The notes beneath the pieces are model-generated. The model made no database searches. It saw nothing but the letters and a program-made list of their open reading frames with translations, and was not told the origin of the DNA. From the IMG/VR virus record IMGVR_UViG_3300008110_000086, positions 1 through 48,420 of that record: DNA of 48,420 bases, one strand, 5' to 3'. Shown piece after piece: positions 28,408 to 36,288 of this stretch (position 1 is the stretch's first letter; every line of letters begins with the position of its first letter). Source of the DNA: a virus. The position numbers and the translations under genes are program-made.

Positions 28408-30018
28408 ATGAGTCTAATAAATAAAACAGTGGATTTTTTTAAGAATTTGTTTTCAAAATTTTATAACAGCACAAAATCCTGTTGTAATGTGAAAAGTTTA
28501 AATAATGGCCTTGTCACATATCTTATTAATGACCCTGACTATCCAAATTTGCTGGTGCAAGTTGATAATCCCAAACCGAACGGCTTGAATATTAATGTGA
28601 AGTTTTATATTGGTGCAACTGCCGAAAATTTTGATAGTGTTCAAGGCAAAGCGGCAAATGTTTATGGACTTTTGTGTCATGGAATCAACATTTTTAATCG
28701 CAAATTGAATTTGAGAAAATGGTTTGCTACAAATGTGCTTCAAGTGGATCCTCTTGCAGGTCAGCAGGCAAACGCATATTACGATAGAAAAAGCCTTAAA
28801 TTTTTCTTTTTCGACAGAAACAACACAACTGTTTATACTTGTTTGTCATCAGACATAGTAAGTCATGAATTAGGGCATGGTTTGCTTGATGCCTTTAGAC
28901 CAGATTTTTTCAATATGGCCAATATGGAAATAGCTGCTTTTCACGAAGCGTTTGGAGATGTCACGGCAATGATTTGTACTTTACATCATCCAGCTATTGT
29001 AGATTTCATGTTGCAGGAAACTGGTGGTAATCTTAGGCAGCACAACATTGCTACAAAACTGGCAGAACAATTCGGTAGGAATTTAGGATATGCTCATGCA
29101 TTGAGAAATGCATACAACGATCACAAGTATGTTAAGCCAAACACTTTGCCGAAAAACGGACATGGTGACGGTTTGTTTAATGAACCTCATAGTTTTTCAA
29201 AAATTATGTCTGGTATTTTTTACGAATTATTTTGTGAAATTTACGAAGCTAAAGGACGCAATAGAAACGCATTAATTTTCGCAAGAGATTATATGTTTGA
29301 CACTTTCTTAGAAACCTGTATGGTTGCTCCATCGACCGCCAATTTCTTTGAGACTTTTTGTCAAACTTGGCTGTCGGTTGATGCCAAAAGGCCGGAATCA
29401 TTTAAGGATTTGTTGAACAAGGTATTTGCAAATAGGGCTGTGTTTCAGGCTAAAGCCATGTCTTCATCTTGCGAATCTGAAAAGTATCCAAAGAAACATG
29501 TGGAGAAATTAGACACTCATGATCTTGTAATTCAAAAATGCGAATTATCTTTGCCTGTAGCTGACATTTTGCCAGACTTGGTAGCAGCCCAGTCAGATGA
29601 TTTGTTTAGCAAACTAAAAGTGCAACTGCCGGTAGATGGACTGATGATGCAGTCAGTTGATGGCGATAAATTCGACATGGCTGCCAGTACAGATGAAGCT
29701 GTTGCTTGTGCAAAAGATTTTGTGATGTATATTGTTGACAACAAGCTATATGGAGATCAAGACGATCAGACATGGACAAAAGACGATGATGATAATTTAG
29801 TGCGCAAGTACATTTCATGCGACTGTTACATGCCAAATAGCACAAATCCTCAAGCTCCAGAATATCAAAAAGGATATAAACCTTTAAATAATTCGGGATG
29901 TTGCACATATGGCAGCTGTGCAAATTTAAACAATGAAACCGGCGTAGCTGTTGAAAAAACCTGCAATGTACGCTATCATAGTTCATGCAGATCAGTCTCA
30001 TATAATGGCAAATGCTAG
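28408..30018 (+). CDS. M4/M36-like zinc metalloprotease
   Basis: The 536-residue product carries HELGH (residues 153-157) and, 23 residues on, FHEAFGDVTAM, giving the third zinc ligand (E180) and the following Asp. HExxH plus E-x-x-x-D is the gluzincin pattern of thermolysin- and fungalysin-type peptidases. A second helical lobe follows (to about 330), then a linker, and a Cys-rich C-terminal part (SCDCYMPN, GCCTYGSCANL, SSCRSVSYNGKC) that may form disulfides outside the cell. There is no signal peptide, only an amphipathic N-terminus, so delivery would be on the virion or by lysis. GGGGGTG lies upstream. It could degrade host surface protein. Confidence 0.8.
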   Translation: MSLINKTVDFFKNLFSKFYNSTKSCCNVKSLNNGLVTYLINDPDYPNLLVQVDNPKPNGLNINVKFYIGATAENFDSVQGKAANVYGLLCHGINIFNRKLNLRKWFATNVLQVDPLAGQQANAYYDRKSLKFFFFDRNNTTVYTCLSSDIVSHELGHGLLDAFRPDFFNMANMEIAAFHEAFGDVTAMICTLHHPAIVDFMLQETGGNLRQHNIATKLAEQFGRNLGYAHALRNAYNDHKYVKPNTLPKNGHGDGLFNEPHSFSKIMSGIFYELFCEIYEAKGRNRNALIFARDYMFDTFLETCMVAPSTANFFETFCQTWLSVDAKRPESFKDLLNKVFANRAVFQAKAMSSSCESEKYPKKHVEKLDTHDLVIQKCELSLPVADILPDLVAAQSDDLFSKLKVQLPVDGLMMQSVDGDKFDMAASTDEAVACAKDFVMYIVDNKLYGDQDDQTWTKDDDDNLVRKYISCDCYMPNSTNPQAPEYQKGYKPLNNSGCCTYGSCANLNNETGVAVEKTCNVRYHSSCRSVSYNGKC

Positions 30019-30030
30019 AAAGGTTTTACT

Positions 30031-30306
30031 ATGTCAAGGCACAGGTGGACAGACATGTTATTTATTGAAATGTATAAACCAAGCATGGCAACTGGTTTTT
30101 CAAATGAGGATGATGAAGAAGATTACGAGGATGAAGAAGATGATGGATGGGATGAAGATGACGAGGATGAAGACGAAGACGATGAAGACGAGGACGAGGA
30201 CGACGATTACGACTGGGACGAGGATGATGAAAGCGATGAAGATTGGGACGAAGATGATGAAGATTGGGACGAAGATGAGGACGAAGAAGACGAAGACGAT
30301 TATTAA
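30031..30306 (+). CDS. Extremely acidic small protein, 91 aa
   Basis: The first 24 residues are ordinary (MSRHRWTDMLFIEMYKP). The remaining two thirds are almost only Asp and Glu with a few Trp and Tyr (short DEDW and DEDD units), so the tail has a very large negative charge and must be disordered. AAAGG precedes the ATG and the gene follows the metalloprotease by 12 bases, so they are co-transcribed. A terminator follows. Possible roles are a DNA mimic, a metal (calcium or zinc) buffer for the metalloprotease, or a chaperone-like acidic tail; none is shown. Confidence 0.7.
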   Translation: MSRHRWTDMLFIEMYKPSMATGFSNEDDEEDYEDEEDDGWDEDDEDEDEDDEDEDEDDDYDWDEDDESDEDWDEDDEDWDEDEDEEDEDDY

Positions 30307-30558
30307 TTAAATAGGTGTTTTCTCTTGTGAGCCGCCAGTCTTTTTGGGCTGGCGGTTTTTTATTCTTTTTAAAATTTCCAAGAATTCAGGTTCAATACCA
30401 CTATCTTTATTGGTAGGAGGTTTGTTTGACAGATCAATATTTCCCGGTACTGGAGCATTATACTTGCGCATCAATCCAGCTACTGGCTGCACTGGCGCAG
30501 TAAGCCATGAGTCTGTAGCAATCTCCAAAAAGTTAACATATTCCCTAAATGATAGCAT
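30307..30558 (-). CDS. 83-aa protein with capsid-targeting-like N-terminus
   Basis: From ATG at 30558 the product starts MLSFREYVNFLEIATDSW, similar to other short proteins here, with Pro-rich middle and a basic C-terminus (LKRIKNRQPKKTGG). The 3' end overlaps the terminator of the acidic-protein gene. The start is only 10 bases from the divergent ATG at 30569, with no ribosome site on either side but an AT-rich CATATATTTATG-type spacer. Possible internal head protein. Confidence 0.5.
   Translation of the reverse strand: MLSFREYVNFLEIATDSWLTAPVQPVAGLMRKYNAPVPGNIDLSNKPPTNKDSGIEPEFLEILKRIKNRQPKKTGGSQEKTPI
30331..30361 (+). terminator. Rho-independent terminator after the acidic gene
   Basis: CCGCCAG (30332-30338) pairs with CTGGCGG (30349-30355) around a 10-base loop and is followed by TTTTTT. 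It lies 25 bases after the stop of the acidic protein and inside the 3' coding end of the convergent gene at 30307. Confidence 0.85.
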
Positions 30559-30568
30559 ACATATATTT

Positions 30569-31102
30569 ATGAGCAAGACTAAAAAAGATTGGCACGGAAT
30601 TCTAAGACTTGACGAATTTATAATAAAAAGAGATGACAAAGTTCTCTTTAGTACAGGTAATTTATATAATATTCTACATACACAGGGCGAAGCACAAATA
30701 TTAAGTGCTTTGTTTTTAGGTGGGCCTACATCTAATTCTTACATTCCTACTTTGTACTATTTGGGTCTAGATGCCAGAGGAACGCTTGCTACATCTGACA
30801 CTTTGAGCAGTTTAGTTGCCGAACCATCTACTGGTGGTTACAGTCGGCAACCAGTAAGTTCAACAACTGGATTTACGATTGTGACAGAAGGCTCAACTGT
30901 TTTAGCAAAAAGCGGGGTATTAGCATTTAGTGCAACAGGCTCTAATTGGGGGCCGGTGAGCAATATGTTTCTAACAAATGTAGCAAGCGGCACAGGCGGC
31001 ATACTTTATTCAAGCGTATCTCTTGGAGTGTCTGGTGGTGTTACTGTTAACAACGGCGAAAGTGTAAGCATGAGATTCTCAATGGCTTTGAGTAACTGTT
31101 AG
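30569..31102 (+). CDS. Virion-like beta-rich protein, 177 aa
   Basis: From the ATG at 30569 the product starts MSKTKKDWHGILRLDEFI and becomes a Gly/Ser/Thr-rich beta protein (LNALFLGG-like turns; GYSRQPVSSTTGFTIV; VSGGVTVNNGESVSMRF). It ends MALSNC. The make-up is that of a tail or head surface protein; the segment 'T..LYYLGLDARGTLA..D..S.L.EPS..GYSRQ' is reminiscent of phage tail-fibre-associated proteins. Longer upstream frames run through the convergent gene and are rejected. Converges with 31099. Confidence 0.6.
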   Translation: MSKTKKDWHGILRLDEFIIKRDDKVLFSTGNLYNILHTQGEAQILSALFLGGPTSNSYIPTLYYLGLDARGTLATSDTLSSLVAEPSTGGYSRQPVSSTTGFTIVTEGSTVLAKSGVLAFSATGSNWGPVSNMFLTNVASGTGGILYSSVSLGVSGGVTVNNGESVSMRFSMALSNC

Positions 31103-31557
31103 AAATCTACAAAAGACAAACTTTTTGTAAATTCTTTTATGTCTTTTATTACGATTTTATGGAATCCTTGTAAATTAATATCATCACTTGTGTAAATTGC
31201 ATCAAAACATATGCTTGCAATTCCACCATCTTTTCTATCCACTATATCGGCCAAGTCAACTACAGACGTAGCTGACCCATCGCCAGATTTCATTTCGCCT
31301 AATGGCAAGTTGATTTGATAATGAGTTGGGAAAACTTCAACAAAATTTTCTTTAACATCAGTAGTGATAATGTATTTACTAATAACTTCATCGTGTTTTA
31401 CGCCGTATTTCCCACGAATAATTCGATACTGAGTAAGTAGTCCTGTTGCTTCTACTTCTTCAAATTCATAAAGCTTATATCTTTGTTCTCTGGTCAAAAA
31501 AACCATATGATTTACAACAATTTTATCAATGTTTTTCTTTTTTTTGTTCCAAGACAT
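31099..31557 (-). CDS. Hypothetical protein, 152 aa
   Basis: The start at 31557 (MSWNKKKKNIDKIVV) is supported by AGGAGC 8 bases upstream and overlaps the stop of the nuclease gene (TAATG). The product is a compact alpha/beta domain with charged N-terminus and conserved-looking FEEVEATGLLTQYRIIRGKY. I do not recognise it. Being coupled to a Cas4/RecB-like nuclease suggests a role in DNA metabolism. Confidence 0.6.
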   Translation of the reverse strand: MSWNKKKKNIDKIVVNHMVFLTREQRYKLYEFEEVEATGLLTQYRIIRGKYGVKHDEVISKYIITTDVKENFVEVFPTHYQINLPLGEMKSGDGSATSVVDLADIVDRKDGGIASICFDAIYTSDDINLQGFHKIVIKDIKEFTKSLSFVDF

Positions 31558-32321
31558 TAATTTTTGCTCCTGAAATATGGACAAATATTTGAATAATCAC
31601 AACGATAACAATGATTTCCAATATTTGCAAGCGCTTTGTTCTCATCAATAGATTCAATGTTTAAAAAAGTTTTTTTCAAAAGCTCTTTACATTTTTGAAG
31701 ATTTTCCATTTTGAAATTTGTGCTGACCATTTTGGAACCTTCAAGATAAAAAAGAGCAGCATGAATATTTTCCGGTTTGATTCCAAATTGCTCATTAACA
31801 ACAAATGCGTAAGCATTGAGTTGCAAATCAGATTTTATTGTTTCCTTGTTTTTTCTCCATGCATTATCTTTTGATGTTTTGTAATCAATTATCAGGGCCG
31901 TTTCGTTTTTTATGATAAGTCTATCAATAAAGCCGAGAAGTTTTTTGTTATTTGGAGGATCTAAATCGTATTCGATCTTATGTTCTAAAAGTCCATCGAA
32001 ACCAACTTTTGCTGTAAGTTTTTCCACAGCACTTAAATGCACATAAAATTTTCTTGCATAATCATTTGTGAGACGATCCAAATTTTGAGAACCCTCAAAT
32101 GGGATCTGTCCCAGCATAAGTTTTTTGCCGATTTCGTTAATCGGAGTTTTGCCTTTGTTTTCTACGTAAAGTTCAGCCGCTTTGTGGACAAGTTTTCCGT
32201 AGAGGAAATAAATTTGTTCGGGTTTATCGGGCACAACTTTCAGATGATATCTGTATTTGTATTGTTGCTGACATAGGTCGAAACATTGTGTTCGACTCAC
32301 ACTAAGATGTTCAATTAACAT
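31557..32321 (-). CDS. Cas4/RecB-like PD-(D/E)XK nuclease with Fe-S cysteines
   Basis: The 254-residue product starts with SVSRTQCFDLCQQQYKYRY, the usual N-terminal block of the family. It has HKAAELY, the catalytic core LGFIDRLIIKNETALIIDYKTSK (Asp; Asp-Tyr-Lys in place of Glu-x-Lys) and DLQLNAYAFVV (QxxxY). At the C-terminus it has CYRCDYSNICPYF, which together with C13 or C17 would bind a 4Fe-4S cluster. Such enzymes are 5'-3' or 3'-5' DNA exonucleases in recombination. It is divergent from the primase gene across about 130 AT-rich bases. Confidence 0.8.
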   Translation of the reverse strand: MLIEHLSVSRTQCFDLCQQQYKYRYHLKVVPDKPEQIYFLYGKLVHKAAELYVENKGKTPINEIGKKLMLGQIPFEGSQNLDRLTNDYARKFYVHLSAVEKLTAKVGFDGLLEHKIEYDLDPPNNKKLLGFIDRLIIKNETALIIDYKTSKDNAWRKNKETIKSDLQLNAYAFVVNEQFGIKPENIHAALFYLEGSKMVSTNFKMENLQKCKELLKKTFLNIESIDENKALANIGNHCYRCDYSNICPYFRSKN

Positions 32322-32452
32322 GTTAAATTATAGTATTTTAAATTTTGAAAATAATTTTTCGACATTTTTAAAATTTATGCTTGATGAAAAAATACATTTT
32401 CATTAGTATTAATAAGAGAAAATGCAAGCAAAGTAACACATGGAAATCTAAT

Positions 32453-33469
32453 ATGCCGATAGATTTCAATCGTTTTTTAGATTGGGCGCAAAACAAATTT
32501 GGTTCTGTCCTAGTGCGTGGCAATGAAATATTAATTAACTCTATTTTTGCAGAAAGTGATACGAAGCATCATTTGTGGTGCAATCCTGCTGGTGGTAAAA
32601 AATCAGTTGCCAGCGGTGTTTATCATTGTTGGAAAACAGACAAAAAAGGCACGCTTGTAGGCTTGGTAATGCAAGTCGAAAAGTGTTCTAAGCGTCAAGC
32701 TATGGAAACTCTTGGAATGCAATTTTTGGCAGGCAGGCCAATAGAATCTGTTGATATTGATGTGGAGGATGCAAGCAGCACGTTTGACGATGTTCTAGGA
32801 GTAGAATTTCTCAAAGCCATCGATTTACCCCCTTTTTGCTATCCTTTTGATAAAGCTCCACAAAACTGGTATCAAACGGCCAAAACTTATCTTGATAGCA
32901 GAAAAATTGACAGCACTGGGCTTTTTATCTGTGTAGGCGGGAAATTTGCAGGACGCATTATTATTCCCTACTATGATGCGGATAAAAGATTGATATATTT
33001 TAATGGCAGAACAATAGTTAATGACTATCTTCGATATAAAGGCCCAGATAAATCAATAGGAGTTGGAAAAGAAGATGTTTTGTATTTTACTACACATCCA
33101 TCTAGCCATGATAAGGTTTATTTATGTGAAGGTGAGTTTGATGCAATGACATTAAAAGCTTGTGGTTTGAATGGTGTGGCATGTGGAGGCAAAAACCTCA
33201 GTGACAAACAGGCATTACAGCTTTCTAATTACAAAGTATGCTTGGCTCTTGATTTTGATGATGCTGGACAGTCTGCTATTTCTAAAATGCAAAATAAGCT
33301 GAATGCATTTTGCTCAATTTCCTCATTTAAAAGGCTGACCGTTGTTAGACCGCCAGCACCATTTAAAGATTGGAACGAATTTTTGTGCAAGCATGAAACT
33401 AAAATAATAAAAGCATACGTAGAAAAAACGGAAGAAAGTCTAGAGAGTGAGAATCCATATGGTTACTGA
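32453..33469 (+). CDS. 61: DNA primase (TOPRIM; gp61-like)
   Basis: From ATG at 32453 (MPIDFNRFLDWAQ) the product is 338 residues; an in-frame ATG at 32381 would add 24 unlikely residues. A zinc-binding N-terminal part (HHLWCNPAGGKKS...VYHCWKTDKKG) is followed by a TOPRIM core with VYLCEGEFDAMTL (Glu and Asp ligands) and CLALDFDDAGQSA (D-x-D), then FKDWNEFL, as in DnaG/T4 gp61-type primases. It makes RNA primers for lagging-strand synthesis. No helicase domain is fused. The stretch before the start (32416-32440) resembles the leader at 6196-6222. Confidence 0.85.
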   Translation: MPIDFNRFLDWAQNKFGSVLVRGNEILINSIFAESDTKHHLWCNPAGGKKSVASGVYHCWKTDKKGTLVGLVMQVEKCSKRQAMETLGMQFLAGRPIESVDIDVEDASSTFDDVLGVEFLKAIDLPPFCYPFDKAPQNWYQTAKTYLDSRKIDSTGLFICVGGKFAGRIIIPYYDADKRLIYFNGRTIVNDYLRYKGPDKSIGVGKEDVLYFTTHPSSHDKVYLCEGEFDAMTLKACGLNGVACGGKNLSDKQALQLSNYKVCLALDFDDAGQSAISKMQNKLNAFCSISSFKRLTVVRPPAPFKDWNEFLCKHETKIIKAYVEKTEESLESENPYGY

Positions 33470-33845
33470 AAAACAAAAAAGAGGATTGGAATATTTCCAA
33501 AACAAGATTGTCACCTTTTTTGTTTCTCCAATAAATAGAAATTTCGATGAGAAACAAACGATTGATTATTTTGTAGGAAAAGTAATTAACTTAGACGAAG
33601 CCGGTATTTGGTATGAACATCCTGTGAATAAATGTAAGAATTTTATATTTTATGACAAAATAATATCAATATCTGAGGAAGAGATAATTCATGAAATTGA
33701 AGATGTTAGTGATCCATCGGTTGAAGAAAAAGAAGAAATGAACAAAAAACTTGCCAACATAGATGTTGAAAATATGGTAGTTGAAATAGAAGATAAAAAA
33801 CAAATGCCGCAATCAATAGAAGACTTTAGAAGATTTATATCATGA
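33459..33845 (+). CDS. Hypothetical acidic protein, 128 aa
   Basis: The start at ATG 33459 overlaps the primase end by 11 bases, with GAGAGTGAGA upstream; a GTG 12 bases earlier is an alternative. The first 70 residues look like a small beta barrel (IVTFFVSPINRNF, VGKVINLDEAGIWYEH, FIFYDKIISISEE) resembling Sm/TRAM-like or YorL-like folds. The rest is acidic and helical, ending SIEDFRRFIS. Co-translation with the primase suggests a replication accessory role. Confidence 0.6.
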   Translation: MVTEKQKRGLEYFQNKIVTFFVSPINRNFDEKQTIDYFVGKVINLDEAGIWYEHPVNKCKNFIFYDKIISISEEEIIHEIEDVSDPSVEEKEEMNKKLANIDVENMVVEIEDKKQMPQSIEDFRRFIS

Positions 33846-34769
33846 TCTCAATTTTTGCAAACAAATTAAAGTTCTTTCGTAAAGCGTGTCATTATTGCTA
33901 AATTCAAGATTTTCAGTTGTCTTATTTCTTATGTAGTTTATTTCTGCCAAGTGACTGCTTAGCCAGTCTGGATCGCTACCAACAGTATCATCTTCGACTT
34001 CGGCCAAAGTTTTGCATAATTTTTCCAAAAGTTCTGTCGGATCTTTTTTGTTAATTCTTCCTTTGATTTTTCTTACAAATGTAGCAGCTTCGCCGCCATG
34101 ATCTTCTAGTTTCTTAAGGATGTCTTTGATTTTTTGAGCAGTTGACATTCGTGCCATGCGAGGATTTTCACAGGGCAATGGTAATGTCTTATCGGCTTCT
34201 TCTCCCGTGGCACCGCCATCAATTTCCATAGGTATTACACGGCTAGGTAGTATTGGGCTTGGAGTAGTAACTCTGGGACCGCTTGCCATAAAAGAAGTCA
34301 AATATCTGTTGAGATCGTTTTTAAAGTCTTTTGTCCAATTATTGATGATTGCAAATAATCTTGTGTTTTCAGGTCTTGATGCAGAAACTATATTGGCTTC
34401 TAATATTGCAGTTTGTTTTTTTAAGAATGTGTAATGTTCAAGACTAATCTCTAGATGTTCTTTTTTAGTTTCAACATTGCTTGGAGCGCCCAGTGATGAT
34501 CCAAGGACATTATGGTAATAGTAAGGATTTTTTGTGCCGCTTTTTCCGTACCAAAAATTACTCCACCAGCGTTTAACTGTGTCCATTAAACCACCAGCAG
34601 CTGGAGTTCTTCTCAGCAGTTGTTGTTTAAGATCATCAACCGCCTTGTCAACTAGGTTGTTAAGGCCAGACTGCAAAGACGAAAGTATTTCGGCATCGCT
34701 TTTGTCTGCTAAAGGATTATCGGCAGAAGTTTCTTCAAGGTATTGCGATAATGATTTGCGATAGATCAT
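33840..34769 (-). CDS. Hypothetical protein, possibly an internal head protein
   Basis: The 309-residue product starts MIYRKSLSQYLEETSADNPL; SLSQYLEE fits the capsid-targeting/gp21-site pattern seen in other proteins here. A helical region, then LMDTVKRWWSNFWYGKSG (Trp-rich, amphipathic), a Pro/Thr linker (about 165-185) and a helical C-terminal domain follow. No enzymatic motif is seen. No ribosome site; TAAATATG precedes the ATG. Converges with 33459 by 6 bases. Confidence 0.6.
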   Translation of the reverse strand: MIYRKSLSQYLEETSADNPLADKSDAEILSSLQSGLNNLVDKAVDDLKQQLLRRTPAAGGLMDTVKRWWSNFWYGKSGTKNPYYYHNVLGSSLGAPSNVETKKEHLEISLEHYTFLKKQTAILEANIVSASRPENTRLFAIINNWTKDFKNDLNRYLTSFMASGPRVTTPSPILPSRVIPMEIDGGATGEEADKTLPLPCENPRMARMSTAQKIKDILKKLEDHGGEAATFVRKIKGRINKKDPTELLEKLCKTLAEVEDDTVGSDPDWLSSHLAEINYIRNKTTENLEFSNNDTLYERTLICLQKLRS

Positions 34770-34783
34770 AACATATTTAGTTA

Positions 34784-35239
34784 TTATCTCACAAATTCGC
34801 CAATTTTTTTCAAAGACATTAGTTTTGAATCAAAGTCATGAAAACTTGACGAAGTGTATTGCAAATTTAATTCATCAAATTGCTTTTCTTCTTCTTTACT
34901 ATTGATGTCAAAGTAAAAAGCTCTGCCTTTTTTACCAATCAATTTAAATTTATGCATAAGCAGGAAAGCGGCTGCCCCCAAGTCTGTCACAAATTTATTG
35001 GAATTAATTCCAAAAGGGTATTCCTCAAGCTTTTTCAGTCCCATCAAACAGTGGTCGAAATAATGAAATTCGCTAAACAAATATGATGTTTTGAGATCTT
35101 CAAATTCCACTAACTTATCTTTATTGACATTGAAAATAAATGTTTTTTCTTTTCTTCCAGCAAGTTGATAAGACTGCATTAGAATATAAGCGGCAACACC
35201 TAAATCATGTACGCTTCTTGCGATCATATCTTTTGACAT
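34784..35239 (-). CDS. Tandem-duplicated DUF5659-like protein
   Basis: The 151-residue product is two copies of one domain of about 65 residues. DLGVAAYILMQSYQLAGRKE and HYFDHCLMGLKKLEE in the first match DLGAAAFLLMHKFKLIGKKG and HDFDSKLMSLKKIGE in the second, with FIFNVN / FYFDIN between. This is the pattern of DUF5659 (small alpha/beta phage and bacterial domain of unknown role). A partial relative may exist at 19868. It is the last gene of the run after the actin-like ATPase. Confidence 0.7.
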   Translation of the reverse strand: MSKDMIARSVHDLGVAAYILMQSYQLAGRKEKTFIFNVNKDKLVEFEDLKTSYLFSEFHYFDHCLMGLKKLEEYPFGINSNKFVTDLGAAAFLLMHKFKLIGKKGRAFYFDINSKEEEKQFDELNLQYTSSSFHDFDSKLMSLKKIGEFVR

Positions 35240-35267
35240 TCTAATTACCTTTCATCGTTTCTATTTT

Positions 35268-36275
35268 TCAAGCAGCTGCTTCGGCGGCAATCAAGCATCC
35301 TTTGGCAACGCTGAAAAGTGGTTCGGCAGGCCTAATCACTTCCCCAACAGGTATTGAAAGTTTTGCGCTTTTCAAAGACTCTGAGAAAATGTCTGTAAAT
35401 CCTTTAGCCATTGATGTGCCTCCAGCGACTACAAAGTCAACTGGATTTTCAGATTTGACAGCTTTATTCGATGTGGCCAAGCCCTCTTTAATTCCTACGA
35501 TTGTTTTTTCTATCATAAGACGATATTGGGTAATAATAGCTCTTTCAACCAACGTCTCTGGATTCTTTGACAGATCTACTTTGGTTTTTTCTTTGTTTAT
35601 AAAGGTTGGGCTTTCACCCGTGGCTTTTGCCGCTTGTTTGTCAATCCAATCTCCAGAATTGACTATGGCAAATTGAAATATAGGGTTGCCATACATGGCG
35701 AAACAAACATTTACCATTCCTGCCCCGCAGCTTACGCCAACGCCTGTAAAAGCCTTTTTGCCAAGTTCTGCGTAAACAACCGCTAATGCTTCGTTGATTG
35801 GCTTGGGTTCAACTTTGTTGCCATCATCTGACTCATAGCTTTTGAAAATAGCTTCAAGAACTTTTGAGTGGTAATCAGCATCTGTTTCCTGATTTATGGC
35901 ATTGGCAGGAACGCTGTAATAAAGTTTGCTGCCATCTTTATCTACAGGATCAATAAGGCTGTGAGCCATAATACTCATAATTTGAAAAGCATCTCGTTCT
36001 TTGGGATTTACGCAGCCGTCTTTCATGGGACGCTTGAGTTCTAATGTGGGCAAAGTATATGCCATATTCACCGCTGCTTCACCTAAAGCATAAGCAACGT
36101 TTTCCCTTTCAATTAACGGCACACCTGCCTGCTTCATCATGTTGAAAACAAAGCGGTTTTCAAGCGGTAATTCCAAAAATGCATTGATTTCTTTTTTGTA
36201 AACAAAGTTGTTATCTTTGTCTCTTTTGCAGCAAACAGCCGTATATGTTCCGGCATCATATCCAATCATACCCAT
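35268..36275 (-). CDS. Actin-like ATPase
   Basis: From ATG at 36275 (AGAGG 7 bases upstream, inside the end of the 36289 gene) the product is 335 residues. Actin/Hsp70-fold motifs are visible: phosphate-1 loop GYDAGTYTAV at the N-terminus, a connect/phosphate-2 region PINEALAVVYAELG and GVGVSCGAGMVNVCFAMYG, and the adenosine motif VVAGGTSMAKGF near the C-terminus. Length and layout fit ParM/MreB/Alp-type proteins more than DnaK. These ATPases polymerise to move plasmid or phage DNA or to shape cells. It is co-transcribed with a small upstream protein. The exact family cannot be named. Confidence 0.72.
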   Translation of the reverse strand: MGMIGYDAGTYTAVCCKRDKDNNFVYKKEINAFLELPLENRFVFNMMKQAGVPLIERENVAYALGEAAVNMAYTLPTLELKRPMKDGCVNPKERDAFQIMSIMAHSLIDPVDKDGSKLYYSVPANAINQETDADYHSKVLEAIFKSYESDDGNKVEPKPINEALAVVYAELGKKAFTGVGVSCGAGMVNVCFAMYGNPIFQFAIVNSGDWIDKQAAKATGESPTFINKEKTKVDLSKNPETLVERAIITQYRLMIEKTIVGIKEGLATSNKAVKSENPVDFVVAGGTSMAKGFTDIFSESLKSAKLSIPVGEVIRPAEPLFSVAKGCLIAAEAAA

Positions 36276-36288
36276 AACAACCTCTTTC

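Noticed and set aside
29951-30310. Long Lys/Thr/Met-rich frame overlapping the acidic-protein gene
   Set aside because: It is the +1 reading of the GAT/GAA-rich repeat; the acidic frame has the ribosome site, and ends before the terminator.
30344-30568. Longer N-terminus for the virion-like protein at 30569
   Set aside because: The extension is the reverse reading of the 30307 gene and its overlapping terminator; the frame from ATG 30569 starts as a natural protein.
32381-32452. Longer primase start
   Set aside because: The extra residues are basic and unlike primases; MPIDFNRFLDW at 32453 fits a true N-terminus better, although its ribosome site is weak.
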